A stretch of 64,000 nucleotides of DNA. Origin: JAOUJD01 sp963811265. Lineage in GTDB: Bacteria; Pseudomonadota; Gammaproteobacteria; Burkholderiales; Burkholderiaceae_F. The stretch is from contig CAWEQS010000026.1 in NCBI GenBank assembly GCA_963811265.1, positions 558,001 to 622,000 on the forward strand, in the 5' to 3' direction. Position numbers and translations under genes: made by a program. The first letter of the stretch is position 1; every line of letters begins with the position of its first letter. The notes below the pieces were generated by a model. The model was given only the letters and a program-made list of their open reading frames with translations, searched no databases and was not told the origin of the DNA. Shown one piece after another: positions 26,857-36,194 of the stretch.

Positions 26857-27729
26857 TCAGGAATTCTGGTCGCGGCGAGGCGACGGCGAAGCGTCGACCT
26901 GTGGCGCCACGCGGACCGTCTGCAGGGCGGCTTCCGCCGGCTTGGAGTCGGCAGGCGCGCCTGCCGCGCGCGAAGCTGCAATCGCCGCGTCGACCTTGCC
27001 GTTGGCGGCGGTCGCCAGTCGCGAACGTTCCCCGAGCACCTTCGCCCCATACCCGCCATCGTCCGGCGCGTTGCCCGCGCCGACGTAGAGTTGCAGGCCG
27101 CGCTCGACGGAACCGCCGCGTCGGATCATTTCGTGCAGGATCTCCGACCCGACCTTCATGTTGGCGATCGGATCAAGGGCGGCGAGGTGACCGCCGTGTT
27201 CGGCGAACCGCTCGGCGTGAACGCGCGTCATCACCTGCATCAGGCCCTGGGCGCCCACGGGGCTCTGGGCGAACGGATTCAAGCCGGACTCGATGGCGAC
27301 CACCGACAGGATGAGCAGCGGATCGAGCTTCTTCTCGTGCCCGATCTCGAATGCGTTGGCGACGAGCATCCGCGCCGCTTCGTCCGCGATGCGGTAACGC
27401 CGGGCGAGGTACTGGACGACGAATTTCTGCCGTGGGTCGGCGACGGCGGCCTTCTCGGCGACCTTGCCCGGCCCCTCCGCTTCATTGGCGGGCCCGACAT
27501 CGGCCGCCGAGACGAAGGGGATCGAGGTCGGCAGCAGTTCGACCAGCTGGCTCCGCGCCTCTTCGTTGCTGACCACCGCAGCTGCGGCGAGCAAAGCGGT
27601 ACAACCGGCGAGCGTGACTACCAGCCGGGTAGCCGCCGCCGCACCGTCGCGCACATCCCGAAGAAAGTCGAGCCAGCCGAAGCCGGCGGCCCGCGTGATC
27701 CTCAGCGCATAATTCGTGGCTTGTGACAT
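26857..27729 (-). CDS. Lytic transglycosylase (SLT domain), single-pass membrane anchored
   Basis: Cleaves peptidoglycan glycan strands. Start ATG 27729 has AGGAGG seven bases upstream. Residues about 33-52 (RLVVTLAGCTALLAAAAVVS) form a membrane anchor. The SLT domain covers about residues 105-220: DPLLILSVVAIESGLNPFAQ with the catalytic Glu, SPVGAQGLMQVMTRVH, and NMKVGSEILHEMI, GLQLYVGAGN. The C-terminal tail is Ala/Pro-rich and unstructured. It has a 270-base leader with repeated hairpins (27730-28001) behind a good promoter. Confidence 0.9.
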   Translation of the reverse strand: MSQATNYALRITRAAGFGWLDFLRDVRDGAAAATRLVVTLAGCTALLAAAAVVSNEEARSQLVELLPTSIPFVSAADVGPANEAEGPGKVAEKAAVADPRQKFVVQYLARRYRIADEAARMLVANAFEIGHEKKLDPLLILSVVAIESGLNPFAQSPVGAQGLMQVMTRVHAERFAEHGGHLAALDPIANMKVGSEILHEMIRRGGSVERGLQLYVGAGNAPDDGGYGAKVLGERSRLATAANGKVDAAIAASRAAGAPADSKPAEAALQTVRVAPQVDASPSPRRDQNS

Positions 27730-28001
27730 TGCGTGCCTCCTTATGCTGGAACGGCCAGCGGCTCTCGACCGCAGGTCGCCATTCACAGGTTGGAACGTTG
27801 ACCGGATCGCTCCACGTGCTTCTCCGGCCGCATCCTTGCGCCGCAGGACCGGAGTTCCGGCCGGCAAGCGGCTTGTTCGGGCGGAACCGGAGTTCCGAGT
27901 GAAACGACGAAGCCCGAACCACACCGGAGCCCCCCGTGGTCCCCACCAGGTCGGCCGATGTTGCGCCGCACACGGGAGGGAGCTCCTAGCCTTTATGGCT
28001 G
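27730..28001 (-). promoter_or_regulatory. Structured 5' leader of the lytic transglycosylase gene
   Basis: Between the promoter at 28008-28035 and the gene lie about 270 untranslated bases. The sequence ACCGGAGTTCCG occurs twice (27848-27859 and 27886-27897), and ACCGGAG a third time at 27923. GTTCGGGC and GCCCGAAC near 27874 and 27912 enclose one copy, making a stable hairpin; GTGGTCCCCACC-type pairing lies further upstream. No open frame is convincing. It does not match the c-di-AMP or c-di-GMP riboswitch cores I know. A cis-regulatory RNA is an inference. The rest of the gap, 28036-28212, shows only a probable ubiD leader. Confidence 0.4.
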
Positions 28002-28007
28002 AAGTGG

Positions 28008-28035
28008 ATTGTAGGGGCCGACTCGCCTTGGTCAA
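28008..28035 (-). promoter_or_regulatory. Sigma-70 promoter for the lytic transglycosylase gene
   Basis: On the minus strand TTGACC (28035-28030) and TACAAT (28013-28008) are 16 bp apart. The start would be near 28001, well upstream of the coding region. Confidence 0.6.
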
Positions 28036-28212
28036 CCCGGCGGGAGCGCTTACCCCCACACACGGCAAGGGTGAAACGGGCTACAAAGCGCGGAACACGC
28101 GCCGAAGCTGACTGCTCTTTACCTTGCATTTCAACCTCTTACGGCGTGCCACCACTTTCGTGTTAGCACTCACTATTTTACCCGCCGTCCGTCGCGCGAA
28201 TCGGGAGCATTC

Positions 28213-29724
28213 ATGAAATACCACGATCTGCGGGACTTCATGGGGCAGCTGGAGCGGCGGGGCGACCTTCGGAGGGTGAGCGTCGAGGTGTCCCCGCGGC
28301 TGGAGATGACGGAGATCTGCGACCGTACCCTGCGAGCGGCCGGGCCCGCCGTGCTCTTCGAGAAGCCGACCGGTCATTCGATGCCCGTGCTCGGCAACCT
28401 GTTTGGGACTCCCCAGCGAGTCGCGTGGGCCATGGGTGCCGACTCGGTATCCGCCTTGAGGGAGGTTGGAGAACTGCTGGCCAGCCTCAAGGAGCCGGAA
28501 GCACCGAAGGGGCTCCGCGACGCCCTCGGCAAGGTGACGATGCTGAAGAGCGCGCTGTGGGACATGTCCCCGCGCGAGGTCCGGGGAGCACCTGCGCAGG
28601 AAGTGGTCTGGGAAGGCGACGACGTCGACCTGGCCCGGCTGCCCGTGCAGACGTGCTGGCCCGGGGACGCCGGGCCGCTGATCACGTGGGGACTGGTCGT
28701 CACCCGCGGTCCGCACAAGAAACGGCAGAACCTCGGGATCTATCGGCAGCAGGTGATCGGACGCAACAAGCTGATCATGCGCTGGCTGGCCCACCGTGGC
28801 GGCGCGCTCGACTTCCGCGACCACGCGCTGGCCCTTCCCGGAACGCCCTTTCCGATCGCCGTGGCCCTGGGCGCGGATCCGGCCACCACCCTCGGGGCGG
28901 TTACCCCTGTTCCGGACTCGCTGTCGGAGTATCAGTTCGCCGGGCTGTTGCGCGGCGCCCGCACGGAGATCGCAGCATGTATCGGTAACTCCCTGCAAGT
29001 GCCGGCAACAGCAGAGATCGTCCTTGAAGGGCACATTCAAGCCGACCCGGCCAACGCGAAGGGCGAACTGAGTGCGGCCAACCTCGGTTACGAAACTGCG
29101 CTCGAAGGCCCGTTCGGCGATCACACGGGCTATTACAACGAAGTGGAGCGGTTCCCGGTCTTCACCGTCGAACGCATCACGATGCGGCGCAACCCGATCT
29201 ACCACTCGACCTACACCGGAAAGCCGCCCGACGAGCCGGCGATCCTCGGCGTTGCGTTGAACGAGGTGTTCGTCCCGATCCTGCGCCGGACCTTTCCGGA
29301 AATCGTCGACTTCTACCTGCCGCCCGAAGGGTGCAGCTACCGGATGGCGGTCGTGTCGATGCGCAAGCAGTACCCGGGCCACGCGAAACGCGTGATGTTC
29401 GGGATCTGGAGCTTCCTGCGCCAGTTCATGTACACGAAGTTCATCGTCGTCACGGACGCCGACATCGACGTGCGCGACTGGAAGGAAGTGATCTGGGCCA
29501 TCACGACGCGGGTCGACCCCGTGCGCGACACCGTGCTCGTGGACAACACCCCCATCGACTACCTCGACTTCGCCTCGCCGGTATCGGGGCTGGGCGGCAA
29601 GATGGGCATCGACGCGACCAGCAAGATGCCCGGCGAGACGCAGCGCGAATGGGGCCGGCCGATCGCCATGGACGACGCCACCAGGGCGCGCGTCGATGCG
29701 ATCTGGCAGCAACTGGGACTCTAG
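28213..29724 (+). CDS. ubiD: UbiD-family 4-hydroxy-3-polyprenylbenzoate decarboxylase
   Basis: Decarboxylates the prenylated ring in ubiquinone synthesis, using prenylated FMN made by UbiX (not in this window). 503 residues, starting MKYHDLRDFMGQLERRGDLR. Family features: VLGNLFGTPQRVAWAMG, RLPVQTCWPGDAGPLITWGL, NLGIYRQQVIGRNKLIMRWL, EIVLEGHIQ and EGPFGDHTGYYNEVERFPVF, which contains the E-x-x-FGDHTG active-site segment, then STYTGKPPDEPA. Length fits the ubiquinone-type UbiD, rather than the shorter broad-substrate decarboxylases. The KTSC gene follows 21 bp on. Confidence 0.95.
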   Translation: MKYHDLRDFMGQLERRGDLRRVSVEVSPRLEMTEICDRTLRAAGPAVLFEKPTGHSMPVLGNLFGTPQRVAWAMGADSVSALREVGELLASLKEPEAPKGLRDALGKVTMLKSALWDMSPREVRGAPAQEVVWEGDDVDLARLPVQTCWPGDAGPLITWGLVVTRGPHKKRQNLGIYRQQVIGRNKLIMRWLAHRGGALDFRDHALALPGTPFPIAVALGADPATTLGAVTPVPDSLSEYQFAGLLRGARTEIAACIGNSLQVPATAEIVLEGHIQADPANAKGELSAANLGYETALEGPFGDHTGYYNEVERFPVFTVERITMRRNPIYHSTYTGKPPDEPAILGVALNEVFVPILRRTFPEIVDFYLPPEGCSYRMAVVSMRKQYPGHAKRVMFGIWSFLRQFMYTKFIVVTDADIDVRDWKEVIWAITTRVDPVRDTVLVDNTPIDYLDFASPVSGLGGKMGIDATSKMPGETQREWGRPIAMDDATRARVDAIWQQLGL

Positions 29725-29745
29725 AAGCCGTTTGGAGGAGGCAAC

Positions 29746-29964
29746 GTGGCGATCGAACGCAAGCCCATCCGCCGGGGAGGCATCAAGTCCGCCGGCTACG
29801 ACCGCAACAACCGGATCCTCGAGATCGAGTTCGACAACGGCTCGATCATCCAGCACACCGCCGTGGGCGAGGAGATCGCGCGACGGTTCATCTCGAGTTC
29901 CTCCCCGGCGAGTGTCTACAAGGACACGATCCAGGAGGAGTTCACCGTCAAGCGGATCAAGTAG
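29746..29964 (+). CDS. KTSC-domain small protein
   Basis: 72-residue protein from GTG 29746, preceded by TTGGAGGAGGCAAC, a strong ribosome site. The sequence IKSAGYDRNNRILEIEFDNG followed by IIQHTAVGEEIARRFISSSS and a VYKDTIQEEF segment matches the KTSC fold, a domain also seen at the end of some lysyl-tRNA synthetases. A nucleic-acid role is suggested by that family, but nothing is proven. Placed 21 bp behind ubiD, likely on the same transcript. It ends 30 bp before the convergent mgtE stop. Confidence 0.8.
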   Translation: MAIERKPIRRGGIKSAGYDRNNRILEIEFDNGSIIQHTAVGEEIARRFISSSSPASVYKDTIQEEFTVKRIK

Positions 29965-29994
29965 CGGCGCCGCGGCGCGGGCCCGCGGCCGGCG

Positions 29995-31489
29995 CTACAG
30001 GAAGAACAGCGTGGCCAGCCCCAGGAAGATGAACACGCCCATGCTGTCGGTCGTGAAGGTCAGCAGCACCGACGACCCGATGGCCGGGTCGCGGCCCGAG
30101 CGCTCCAGCATCATCGGGATGAACATGCCCACCAGCGAGCCGACCATCATGTTGAGCGTCATCGCCAGCAGCAGCGTCAGGCCGATCAGCCACCCCTGCG
30201 GGCTGTCCCGGTAGATGAACCAGGCGAACGCCCCGGCGACGCTGCCCCACACCAGTCCGTTCAGGCCGGAGATCGCCATCTCCTTCAGCACCAGCCGGCG
30301 CGGAGTTGCCGCTGGTGACCTGACCGAGCGCGATCGACCGGATCATCAGCGTCATCGTCTGGTTGCCCGAGTTGCCGGCGATCCCCATCACGACCGTCAT
30401 CAGCGTGGCGAGCGCGACGACCTTCTCGATCGTGCCTTCGAACTGTCCGATGACCCGCGAAGCGAAGAACGCCGTGCAGAGGTTGACCGCCAGCCACAGC
30501 CAGCGGTTCTGCGCGGACTTCCAGACCGTCGCGAACAGATCCTCGTCCTCGCGCAGGCCGACCCGTCCCAGCGCCGCCTCCTCGCCTTCCTCGCGGATGA
30601 CGTCCACGACCTCGTCGACCGTGAGGCGGCCGACGAGTCGTCCGCGCTCGTCGACGACCGGCGCGGAGACCAGGTTGTAGCGCTCGAACGCCTGCGCCGC
30701 CTCGCCGGCCTCGTCGAGCGGCGACAGCGTCAGCAGGTCGGTGCGCATCACCTTGCGCACTTCGGTGTCGGGCTCGTTGAGCAGCAATCGGTCGAGCGGC
30801 AGCGCGCCCTTCAGGACCTCGTGCCGGTCGACGACAAACACCTGGTCCGTGTGGTTCGGCAGTTCGTCGAAGCGGCGCAGGTAGCGCAGCACGACCTCGA
30901 GCGTCACGTCCTCGCGGATGCTGATCATCTCGAAGTCCATCAGCGCGCCGACCGAGTCGTCCGGATAGGACATCGACGCGCGCAGCTGCGCGCGCTCCTC
31001 GATCGTCAGGCCCTCCTGGACCTCCTCGACGACGTCCGCGGGCAGGTCGTCCGCGATGTGGGCGATCTCGTCGGCCTCGAGGCCCTCGACCGCGTCGACC
31101 AGTTCCTCGTGGTCCATCGACGCGATCAGCGTCTCGCGGACCGCGTCGTTCACCTCCATCAGGATGTCGCCGTCGCGGTCCGCCTTGACGCAGTCCCACA
31201 CGACGAGACGGTCTTCGTGCGGCAGCGCTTCGAGGATGTAGGCGATGTCGGCCGGATGCAGCCGGTCGAGGACGTTCCTGAGTTCGGTGATGTGCTGCCG
31301 GTGGACCAGCTGCTCGACGAGCGGCTTGCGCTCCTCCGCGGGCATGGCGTCGCGGTGCACGAGCGACTCGACCCGCCGCTGCTTGTCGAGCAGGTGCTGG
31401 ACGCGGACGAGCGCCCGCTGCGCGGCCTCGGGGTCGCGCGACGGTGCGCCTGGCGGCGCCTCGCGGTCCAGCATTTCCTGCTCGTTCAT
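29995..31489 (-). CDS. mgtE: MgtE magnesium transporter, frameshifted near 30295
   Basis: Channel-type Mg2+ importer of the inner membrane. ATG 31489 starts MNEQEMLDREAPPGAPSRDP. The N domain (RQHITELRNVLDRLHPADIA, residues about 60-200) is followed by two CBS domains (YPDDSVGALMDFEMISIRED, VVDERGRLVGRLTVDEVVDV), which gate the channel in MgtE. The membrane domain starts WLWLAVNLCTAFFASRVIGQ and NSGNQTMTLMIRSIALGQV. After this an indel shifts the frame; the last third (MLKEMAISGLNGLVWGSVAG to IFLGLATLFFL) continues in another frame to TAG 29997-29995. Both halves together give the normal five-helix protein. Confidence 0.9.
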
Positions 31490-31597
31490 CGCACGGCTAC
31501 CCCGCTGCTGCGCCACCGACCTCGAAAGGGCGGTCGGATTGTAAGCGCGGGAGAACCCTCTTTCAGGGTCCCGGCGACCGTGACCCGCTGCGCTCGC

Positions 31598-32293
31598 CTA
31601 GGGGACGATCGAGTCGGCCATGTAGCGCGCGATGTCCGCGGTGCGCTTGTCGAGATAGGGGCCGGAACGGGCTCGGCCATAGCGCTTCGGGTTCGGCAGG
31701 TAGGCCGCGAGGCGGGCCGACTGCTCGACGCCGAGCTGAGCCGCCGGCACTCCGTAGTAGTAGCGCGCCGCTGCTTCGGCGCCGAAGATCCCCTCGCCCC
31801 ATTCGACCACGTTCAGGTAGACCTCGAGGATGCGGCGCTTGTCCCACAGCGCCTCGATCATGTAGGTGATGACGAGTTCCTGGCCCTTGCGCAGGTAGCT
31901 CCGCTCGGGCGAGAGGAAGAGGTTCTTCGCCAGTTGCTGGGTGATCGTCGAACCGCCCTTCGCCGGGCGGCCGCGCTTGAGGTTCGTCTCGTACGCCTTC
32001 TCGACCGCGTCCCAGTCGACGCCTTCATGCTCGCTGAAGCGCGCGTCCTCGGAAGCGATCACGGCGCGCTTGAGGTGGATCGAGATGCGCTCGTAGGGAA
32101 CCCAGCGATGCCTGACTCCGGCCTTCGGGCTCTTCTGCCGCAGCGCCGCTTCCTCGCGCGCCATGAACGACGTCTCGCCGGGATTGTTCCACTTCCACCA
32201 GGCGATCCAGCCGAGGTACCAGAACTGCAAGGCAACGACGACGACGAGGCAGGCGGCGAGCGCGAGCCCTGCCCAGCGCATCGCGGTGCGCAT
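31598..32293 (-). CDS. mtgA: Monofunctional biosynthetic peptidoglycan transglycosylase
   Basis: Polymerises lipid II into glycan strands without a transpeptidase domain. ATG 32293 gives 231 residues: a membrane anchor (GLALAACLVVVVALQFWYLG, residues about 6-25), then the GT51 motifs: VIASEDARFSEHEGVDW with the catalytic Glu, GGSTITQQLAKNLFLSPERS, the KGQELVITYMIEALWDKRRI and LEVYLNVVEWGEGIFG block, and an AAARYYYG motif. The order aroE-mtgA on one strand is common in betaproteobacteria. The gap to aroE is 13 bp. Confidence 0.95.
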   Translation of the reverse strand: MRTAMRWAGLALAACLVVVVALQFWYLGWIAWWKWNNPGETSFMAREEAALRQKSPKAGVRHRWVPYERISIHLKRAVIASEDARFSEHEGVDWDAVEKAYETNLKRGRPAKGGSTITQQLAKNLFLSPERSYLRKGQELVITYMIEALWDKRRILEVYLNVVEWGEGIFGAEAAARYYYGVPAAQLGVEQSARLAAYLPNPKRYGRARSGPYLDKRTADIARYMADSIVP

Positions 32294-32306
32294 CAGCGCG
32301 GTTTCA

Positions 32307-33152
32307 TCAGCGTGTGCTGGCGGTCTCGCGGGCTTCGCGCGAGAGCAGCGCACGGAGCTCGCGATACACCGACTGCGTCTCCGGCCGGACACCCCGCCAC
32401 AGCAGGAACGACTCCGCCGCCTGTTCGATCAGCATTCCCAGGCCGTCGGTGACCTGCTTCGCGCCGCCGGCCTTCGCCAGCTGCATGAACGGGGTGGGAT
32501 CGGCGGCGTAGACGAGGTCATACGCCAGCTGGCAGTCGTTGAAGGTCTCCGGATCGATGGCCGGCGCCTCGTTGTGCAGGCCGGTCGTCGTGCCGTTGAT
32601 GATCAGGTCGAAGTGCTCTGCCGGAATCTCGTCGAAGTGGATCGCCTCGACGCCGAACTCCTCCGCGAGTTCCTCTGCCCGCTCGTGGGATCGATTGGCG
32701 ACCGCAAGCCAGCGGGGGCTCGCGTCGAGCAGCGAGCCCAGCAGGCCACGCACGGCCCCGCCGGCGCCGAGCACGAGCACGGCGCAGTCGCCGAACCCGA
32801 ACTCGAGCCGTTCGGTGACGTCGCGGACGAAGCCGATTCCGTCCGTGTTGTCGCCGAGGATCGTGTCGCCGTCGAACTTCAGCGTGTTGACCGCCCCGGC
32901 AAGGCGCGCACGCGGAGTCAGCTCGCTGGCGAGCTTGGCCGCGTCGAGCTTGAACGGTACCGTCACGTTCAACCCGCGGTAGCCCGCATCGCGCAGCGAA
33001 AGCGCCTTCTCCTCGAAGCCGTCGATGGGCGCCTCGATCCGTTCGTAGCCGATCTTCTGCTTCGCCTGTGCCGCGAAGCGCAGGTGAATCTCGGGCGACT
33101 TGCTGTGGGCAATCGGATTGCCGACAACAGCGTACTGATCAACGGCACTCAT
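32307..33152 (-). CDS. aroE: Shikimate dehydrogenase
   Basis: NADPH-dependent reduction of 3-dehydroshikimate, step four of the aromatic pathway. 281 residues, starting MSAVDQYAVVGNPIAHSKSP, the shikimate-binding end. Also present are GLNVTVPFKLDAAKLASELT with the catalytic Lys, GDNTDGIGFVRDV, the nucleotide motif VLVLGAGGAVRGLL with NRSHERA after it, and GLGMLIEQAAESFLLWRGVR. The ATG overlaps the tonB stop (ATGA). aroQ, for the preceding step, lies 8 kb away. Confidence 0.96.
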   Translation of the reverse strand: MSAVDQYAVVGNPIAHSKSPEIHLRFAAQAKQKIGYERIEAPIDGFEEKALSLRDAGYRGLNVTVPFKLDAAKLASELTPRARLAGAVNTLKFDGDTILGDNTDGIGFVRDVTERLEFGFGDCAVLVLGAGGAVRGLLGSLLDASPRWLAVANRSHERAEELAEEFGVEAIHFDEIPAEHFDLIINGTTTGLHNEAPAIDPETFNDCQLAYDLVYAADPTPFMQLAKAGGAKQVTDGLGMLIEQAAESFLLWRGVRPETQSVYRELRALLSREARETASTR

Positions 33153-34045
33153 GGTCGGGAGGGGTCCGCGCTTCTGGTCGCAAGCTGGTCGTTGGTGAAA
33201 ATCCAGGTCCGCGTGATCTCGAGGATATCCGTGTCCTTCGCGATGTCGGGCGGAAACGGCGAGTATGGAGCCGCCTGCATCACGATCCTGCGCGCCGCCC
33301 GGTCAAGCACCGGCGAACCAGATGATTTTTCCAGAATCGTGTCGGCGACGGAACCGTCCTTGCGGATCGCGACCGTCATCCGCAACGATCCGTAGTAGCG
33401 GCCGCGCGCCTCCGGAGGATAGTTCTCGTTTCCGATCTTCTCCACCCTGGCGCGCCAGTCCTCGAAGTAGCGCGCATAGCGGAACTCCGAGGTGCTCGGC
33501 ATGTAGTGGTGCTTGCGCGGCCGCTTCTGGTAGTCGGAGATCTGCTTGGCGATCTCCGCCTGCGAGCGCGCCAGCAGCTGCTTCGTCTCCTCGTCGACCG
33601 AGCCCGACTGCTGGGCGTCCGACGCCGCTTCCTTGCGCGGGCTCGGGCGCAGTTGCAGCGAGTCCTTCAGCGCGGAGAGCAGCCGTTTCTGTTCTTCCTC
33701 GAGCTGCTGCACCGACTTGCGCGCCTCCTGGAGGGCATCGCCGTCGCGCATCTCGAACGAGTTCGGCAGCGGCGAGGTGCGACGCCCGCGATCGGTCGTG
33801 CCGCCGCCGTCGAGATTCGCCTGCGCGAGCGCCTCGGGTTTTCCCGGGCGGGTCTCGCTCTTCGCGTTGACGAGGATGATGTCGAGCGGCGGATCGGCCG
33901 ACCGCACGCGCAGCAGTTCCGGATCGACGAAGCGGATCGCGAGGATCGTGATGTGCAGGCCGATCGACACGGTGAGCGCCATGACCAGCACCTTGTCGGC
34001 CAGCAGCGCCCTCACACCGTGATGCGGATCTTCGGCGACATCCAT
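33149..34045 (-). CDS. tonB: TonB-family energy-transducer protein
   Basis: 298 residues. A single N-terminal membrane helix (VLVMALTVSIGLHITILAIR, about 20-40) is followed by a charged linker with a coiled-coil stretch (QEARKSVQQLEEEQKRLLSA), then the C-terminal TonB domain: ARVEKIGNENYPPEARGRYY, GSLRMTVAIRKDGSVADTIL, SSGSPVLDRAARRIVMQAAP, YSPFPPD. No ExbB/ExbD are adjacent, and the Pro-rich region of classical TonB is absent, so it is a TonB-like protein of uncertain partner. It overlaps aroE. A TACAAT on the minus strand at 34099-34094 may be its -10. Confidence 0.85.
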   Translation of the reverse strand: MDVAEDPHHGVRALLADKVLVMALTVSIGLHITILAIRFVDPELLRVRSADPPLDIILVNAKSETRPGKPEALAQANLDGGGTTDRGRRTSPLPNSFEMRDGDALQEARKSVQQLEEEQKRLLSALKDSLQLRPSPRKEAASDAQQSGSVDEETKQLLARSQAEIAKQISDYQKRPRKHHYMPSTSEFRYARYFEDWRARVEKIGNENYPPEARGRYYGSLRMTVAIRKDGSVADTILEKSSGSPVLDRAARRIVMQAAPYSPFPPDIAKDTDILEITRTWIFTNDQLATRSADPSRP

Positions 34046-34163
34046 TCGTGGGCGATCGGCCTGAACGATTGAACAGCAGGAAAAGTGCGGGCGATTGTAG
34101 CGACCGTGTCAGCGAACACGCGACACGATCGCGCTAGTCTCCCATGGCGCCGCCACTACGCGA

Positions 34164-36194
34164 TCAGCGAGAGTCCTGGCTCGATGATGCGGCCTCGTCG
34201 GGACCGCGCTGTTCGACGTTCCCGCCGGTGTCGATGACCGGTGGTTCAGGCGCCGCGCCGTTCTCCGGCTCCGGCGCGGCTTCCTCCTCGGCGATCGCGT
34301 CGTCCTCGGGGTCCACCGGCGTCTGCGCAGCGAGCACCTGGTGCACGCGCGCTTCCAGCACGAGCTCGATCTCGTGGGTGCCGAGCACGTCGAGCTCGAG
34401 CCGCTGTCCGCGCGGCAGTTCGGGCAGGCCCGGCAGCCGCGTGATGAACGGCATGCCATCGACCCGAAGCACGTCGCCCTTGATGACGCTCGCGCTGATG
34501 CGCGCGATGCCCTCCTGGCGAAGCCAGCGCAGCGACCAGTAGCGTTCCATGCGCTGCTGGAAGTCGGCGTACGCGCCGTACAGCGCCTCGAAGCCGGACA
34601 CGATGCTGAAGAGATCCGCGTCGCGCGCGCGGTACGTCGGCACTTCGCCGAGCGCGCACGCGATGACCTGGCGCTGGTTCACGAGGTCCACGTAGCGGCG
34701 CAGCGGTGACGTGCTCCACGTGTAGTGATCGACGCCGATGCCGTCATGGGGCGCCGGCGTCGTGCCCATGCGCACTCGGCCGAGGCTCTGCGAGCGGTAG
34801 ATGCCGGCGACCTTGCGCTCCGCGAGCCAGCGGCCCCACGTGCTGTTTGCCAGGATCATCAGCTCGGCGACGATGAGGTCGAGCGGCGCCCCGCGGCGCC
34901 GCGGCTTGATGCTGACGTGCGCCCGCTCGCCTTCTCCGTCGATCACGAAGGAGTAGTCGACGCGCCCCAGCGGCTCCGGGCGGCCGCGCGCCTGCTCCCG
35001 CTGCGCCAGCAGCGTCCGCGCGACCCGCCACAGGAACGAGAGTTCGGCAGCGAACGGCGCGTCGAACGCGCCGCTGGCGATCGCTTCCTCCGTGATCACG
35101 TCGTCCAGCTGGTCGTGCCGGAGATTGGCGGCGATCCGCAGGCGCTCGACGCGAGTCTCGGTCGACAGCACTTCGCAGGTTTCGGCGTCCACCCGCGCGT
35201 ACAGCGAGAGCACCGGGACGACGCGCCCCTCGTTGAGCGAGAACGCGTCGACCCAGCCATCCGGAAGCATCGTGTACTTGAGCCCCGGCGCGTACACGGT
35301 GGACATCCGCGCGCGCGCCACCACGTCGAGCGGGTGATCGCGCCCGATGGCCACCCCGGGCGCGGCGATGTGCACGCCGACGATGGCCGTCGAACCCTCG
35401 CGCACGACCGAAAAGGCGTCGTCGATCTCCGTGGTTGCGCTGTCGTCGACGGAGAAGGCGGCGACGGGCGCGAGCGGCAGTTCGTCCGGCAGCACCGGTG
35501 GCGGGAGGTCCTGGCCGAACCCCGTCCCCTTCGGGAAGTGCGATGCGACGAAGCTGTCGACGTGCCACCGGTACGGCGAGGCGATCGCTCCCGTCGACAG
35601 CAGCAGCTTCAGGGGCGTCGTCTGCAGTTCGCCGGCCGCCTGCTCGACCGCCCTGTACTCGATCGAGTTCTTGTCCGGCTTCACCAGCAGCGCGATGGCC
35701 TGCTGCGAAATGGCGGCGGGCGCCTGCCCCGACTTCAGTGCCTGCACGTGCTGCTGCTTCAGTTCGTCCTGCTGCCGCTTGCGTTCGAGCGCGGCGAGGG
35801 CGGCCTTCAGCGTTTCCGCGGGCGCCGCCCGGTAGCGGCCGCGCCCCTTGCGGTGGAAGTACACCGGCGCCGAGTGAAGGCGAAACAGCAGCGAAGTCGC
35901 CTCGACGCTTCCGGGCTCGTTCCCGTAGTACTCGCGGGCGATGTCCAGGAAGCCGAACTCCTCCTGGGGCGCGACTTCCCACAGGAAGTCCAGGTCGATG
36001 CTTCCGGCCGCCGACTGGGCGCGCTCCAGCAGCACCGACGGGGCCGGCTCGCGGAACTGCAGCAGCACGTGCGAGTTCTTCACCTTGGTCCGCTTGCCGC
36101 TGGCCAGCTCCACCTGGTGCGAAGCGTCGGTGCTCGCCAGCACCGTGCCGGCCTTGAAGGCGCCGTCTTCCTCGAACAGGAGATGCGTCTTCAC
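34164..36194 (-). CDS. RNB-domain exoribonuclease (RNase II/R family)
   Basis: Probable 3'-5' exoribonuclease of 676 residues. It begins MKTHLLFEEDGAFKAGTVLA. The RNB catalytic domain starts around residue 235, with VAAFSVDDSATTEIDDAFSV carrying the clustered Asp that bind Mg, then VGVHIAAPGVAI, LPDGWVDAFSLNEGR, YSFVIDGEGERAHVSIKPR and WSTSPLRRYVDLVNQRQVIA. No cold-shock domain is obvious at the N terminus and no S1 domain is clear at the C terminus, which ends in an acidic Glu/Pro tail. It resembles the RNase II-like proteins of betaproteobacteria more than RNase R. Its start overlaps the marC stop. Confidence 0.88.
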   Translation of the reverse strand: MKTHLLFEEDGAFKAGTVLASTDASHQVELASGKRTKVKNSHVLLQFREPAPSVLLERAQSAAGSIDLDFLWEVAPQEEFGFLDIAREYYGNEPGSVEATSLLFRLHSAPVYFHRKGRGRYRAAPAETLKAALAALERKRQQDELKQQHVQALKSGQAPAAISQQAIALLVKPDKNSIEYRAVEQAAGELQTTPLKLLLSTGAIASPYRWHVDSFVASHFPKGTGFGQDLPPPVLPDELPLAPVAAFSVDDSATTEIDDAFSVVREGSTAIVGVHIAAPGVAIGRDHPLDVVARARMSTVYAPGLKYTMLPDGWVDAFSLNEGRVVPVLSLYARVDAETCEVLSTETRVERLRIAANLRHDQLDDVITEEAIASGAFDAPFAAELSFLWRVARTLLAQREQARGRPEPLGRVDYSFVIDGEGERAHVSIKPRRRGAPLDLIVAELMILANSTWGRWLAERKVAGIYRSQSLGRVRMGTTPAPHDGIGVDHYTWSTSPLRRYVDLVNQRQVIACALGEVPTYRARDADLFSIVSGFEALYGAYADFQQRMERYWSLRWLRQEGIARISASVIKGDVLRVDGMPFITRLPGLPELPRGQRLELDVLGTHEIELVLEARVHQVLAAQTPVDPEDDAIAEEEAAPEPENGAAPEPPVIDTGGNVEQRGPDEAASSSQDSR

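Noticed and set aside
28170..28200. CIRCE (HrcA) element upstream of ubiD
   Set aside because: Only the left half TTAGCACTC is present. The expected inverted half nine bases later does not exist.
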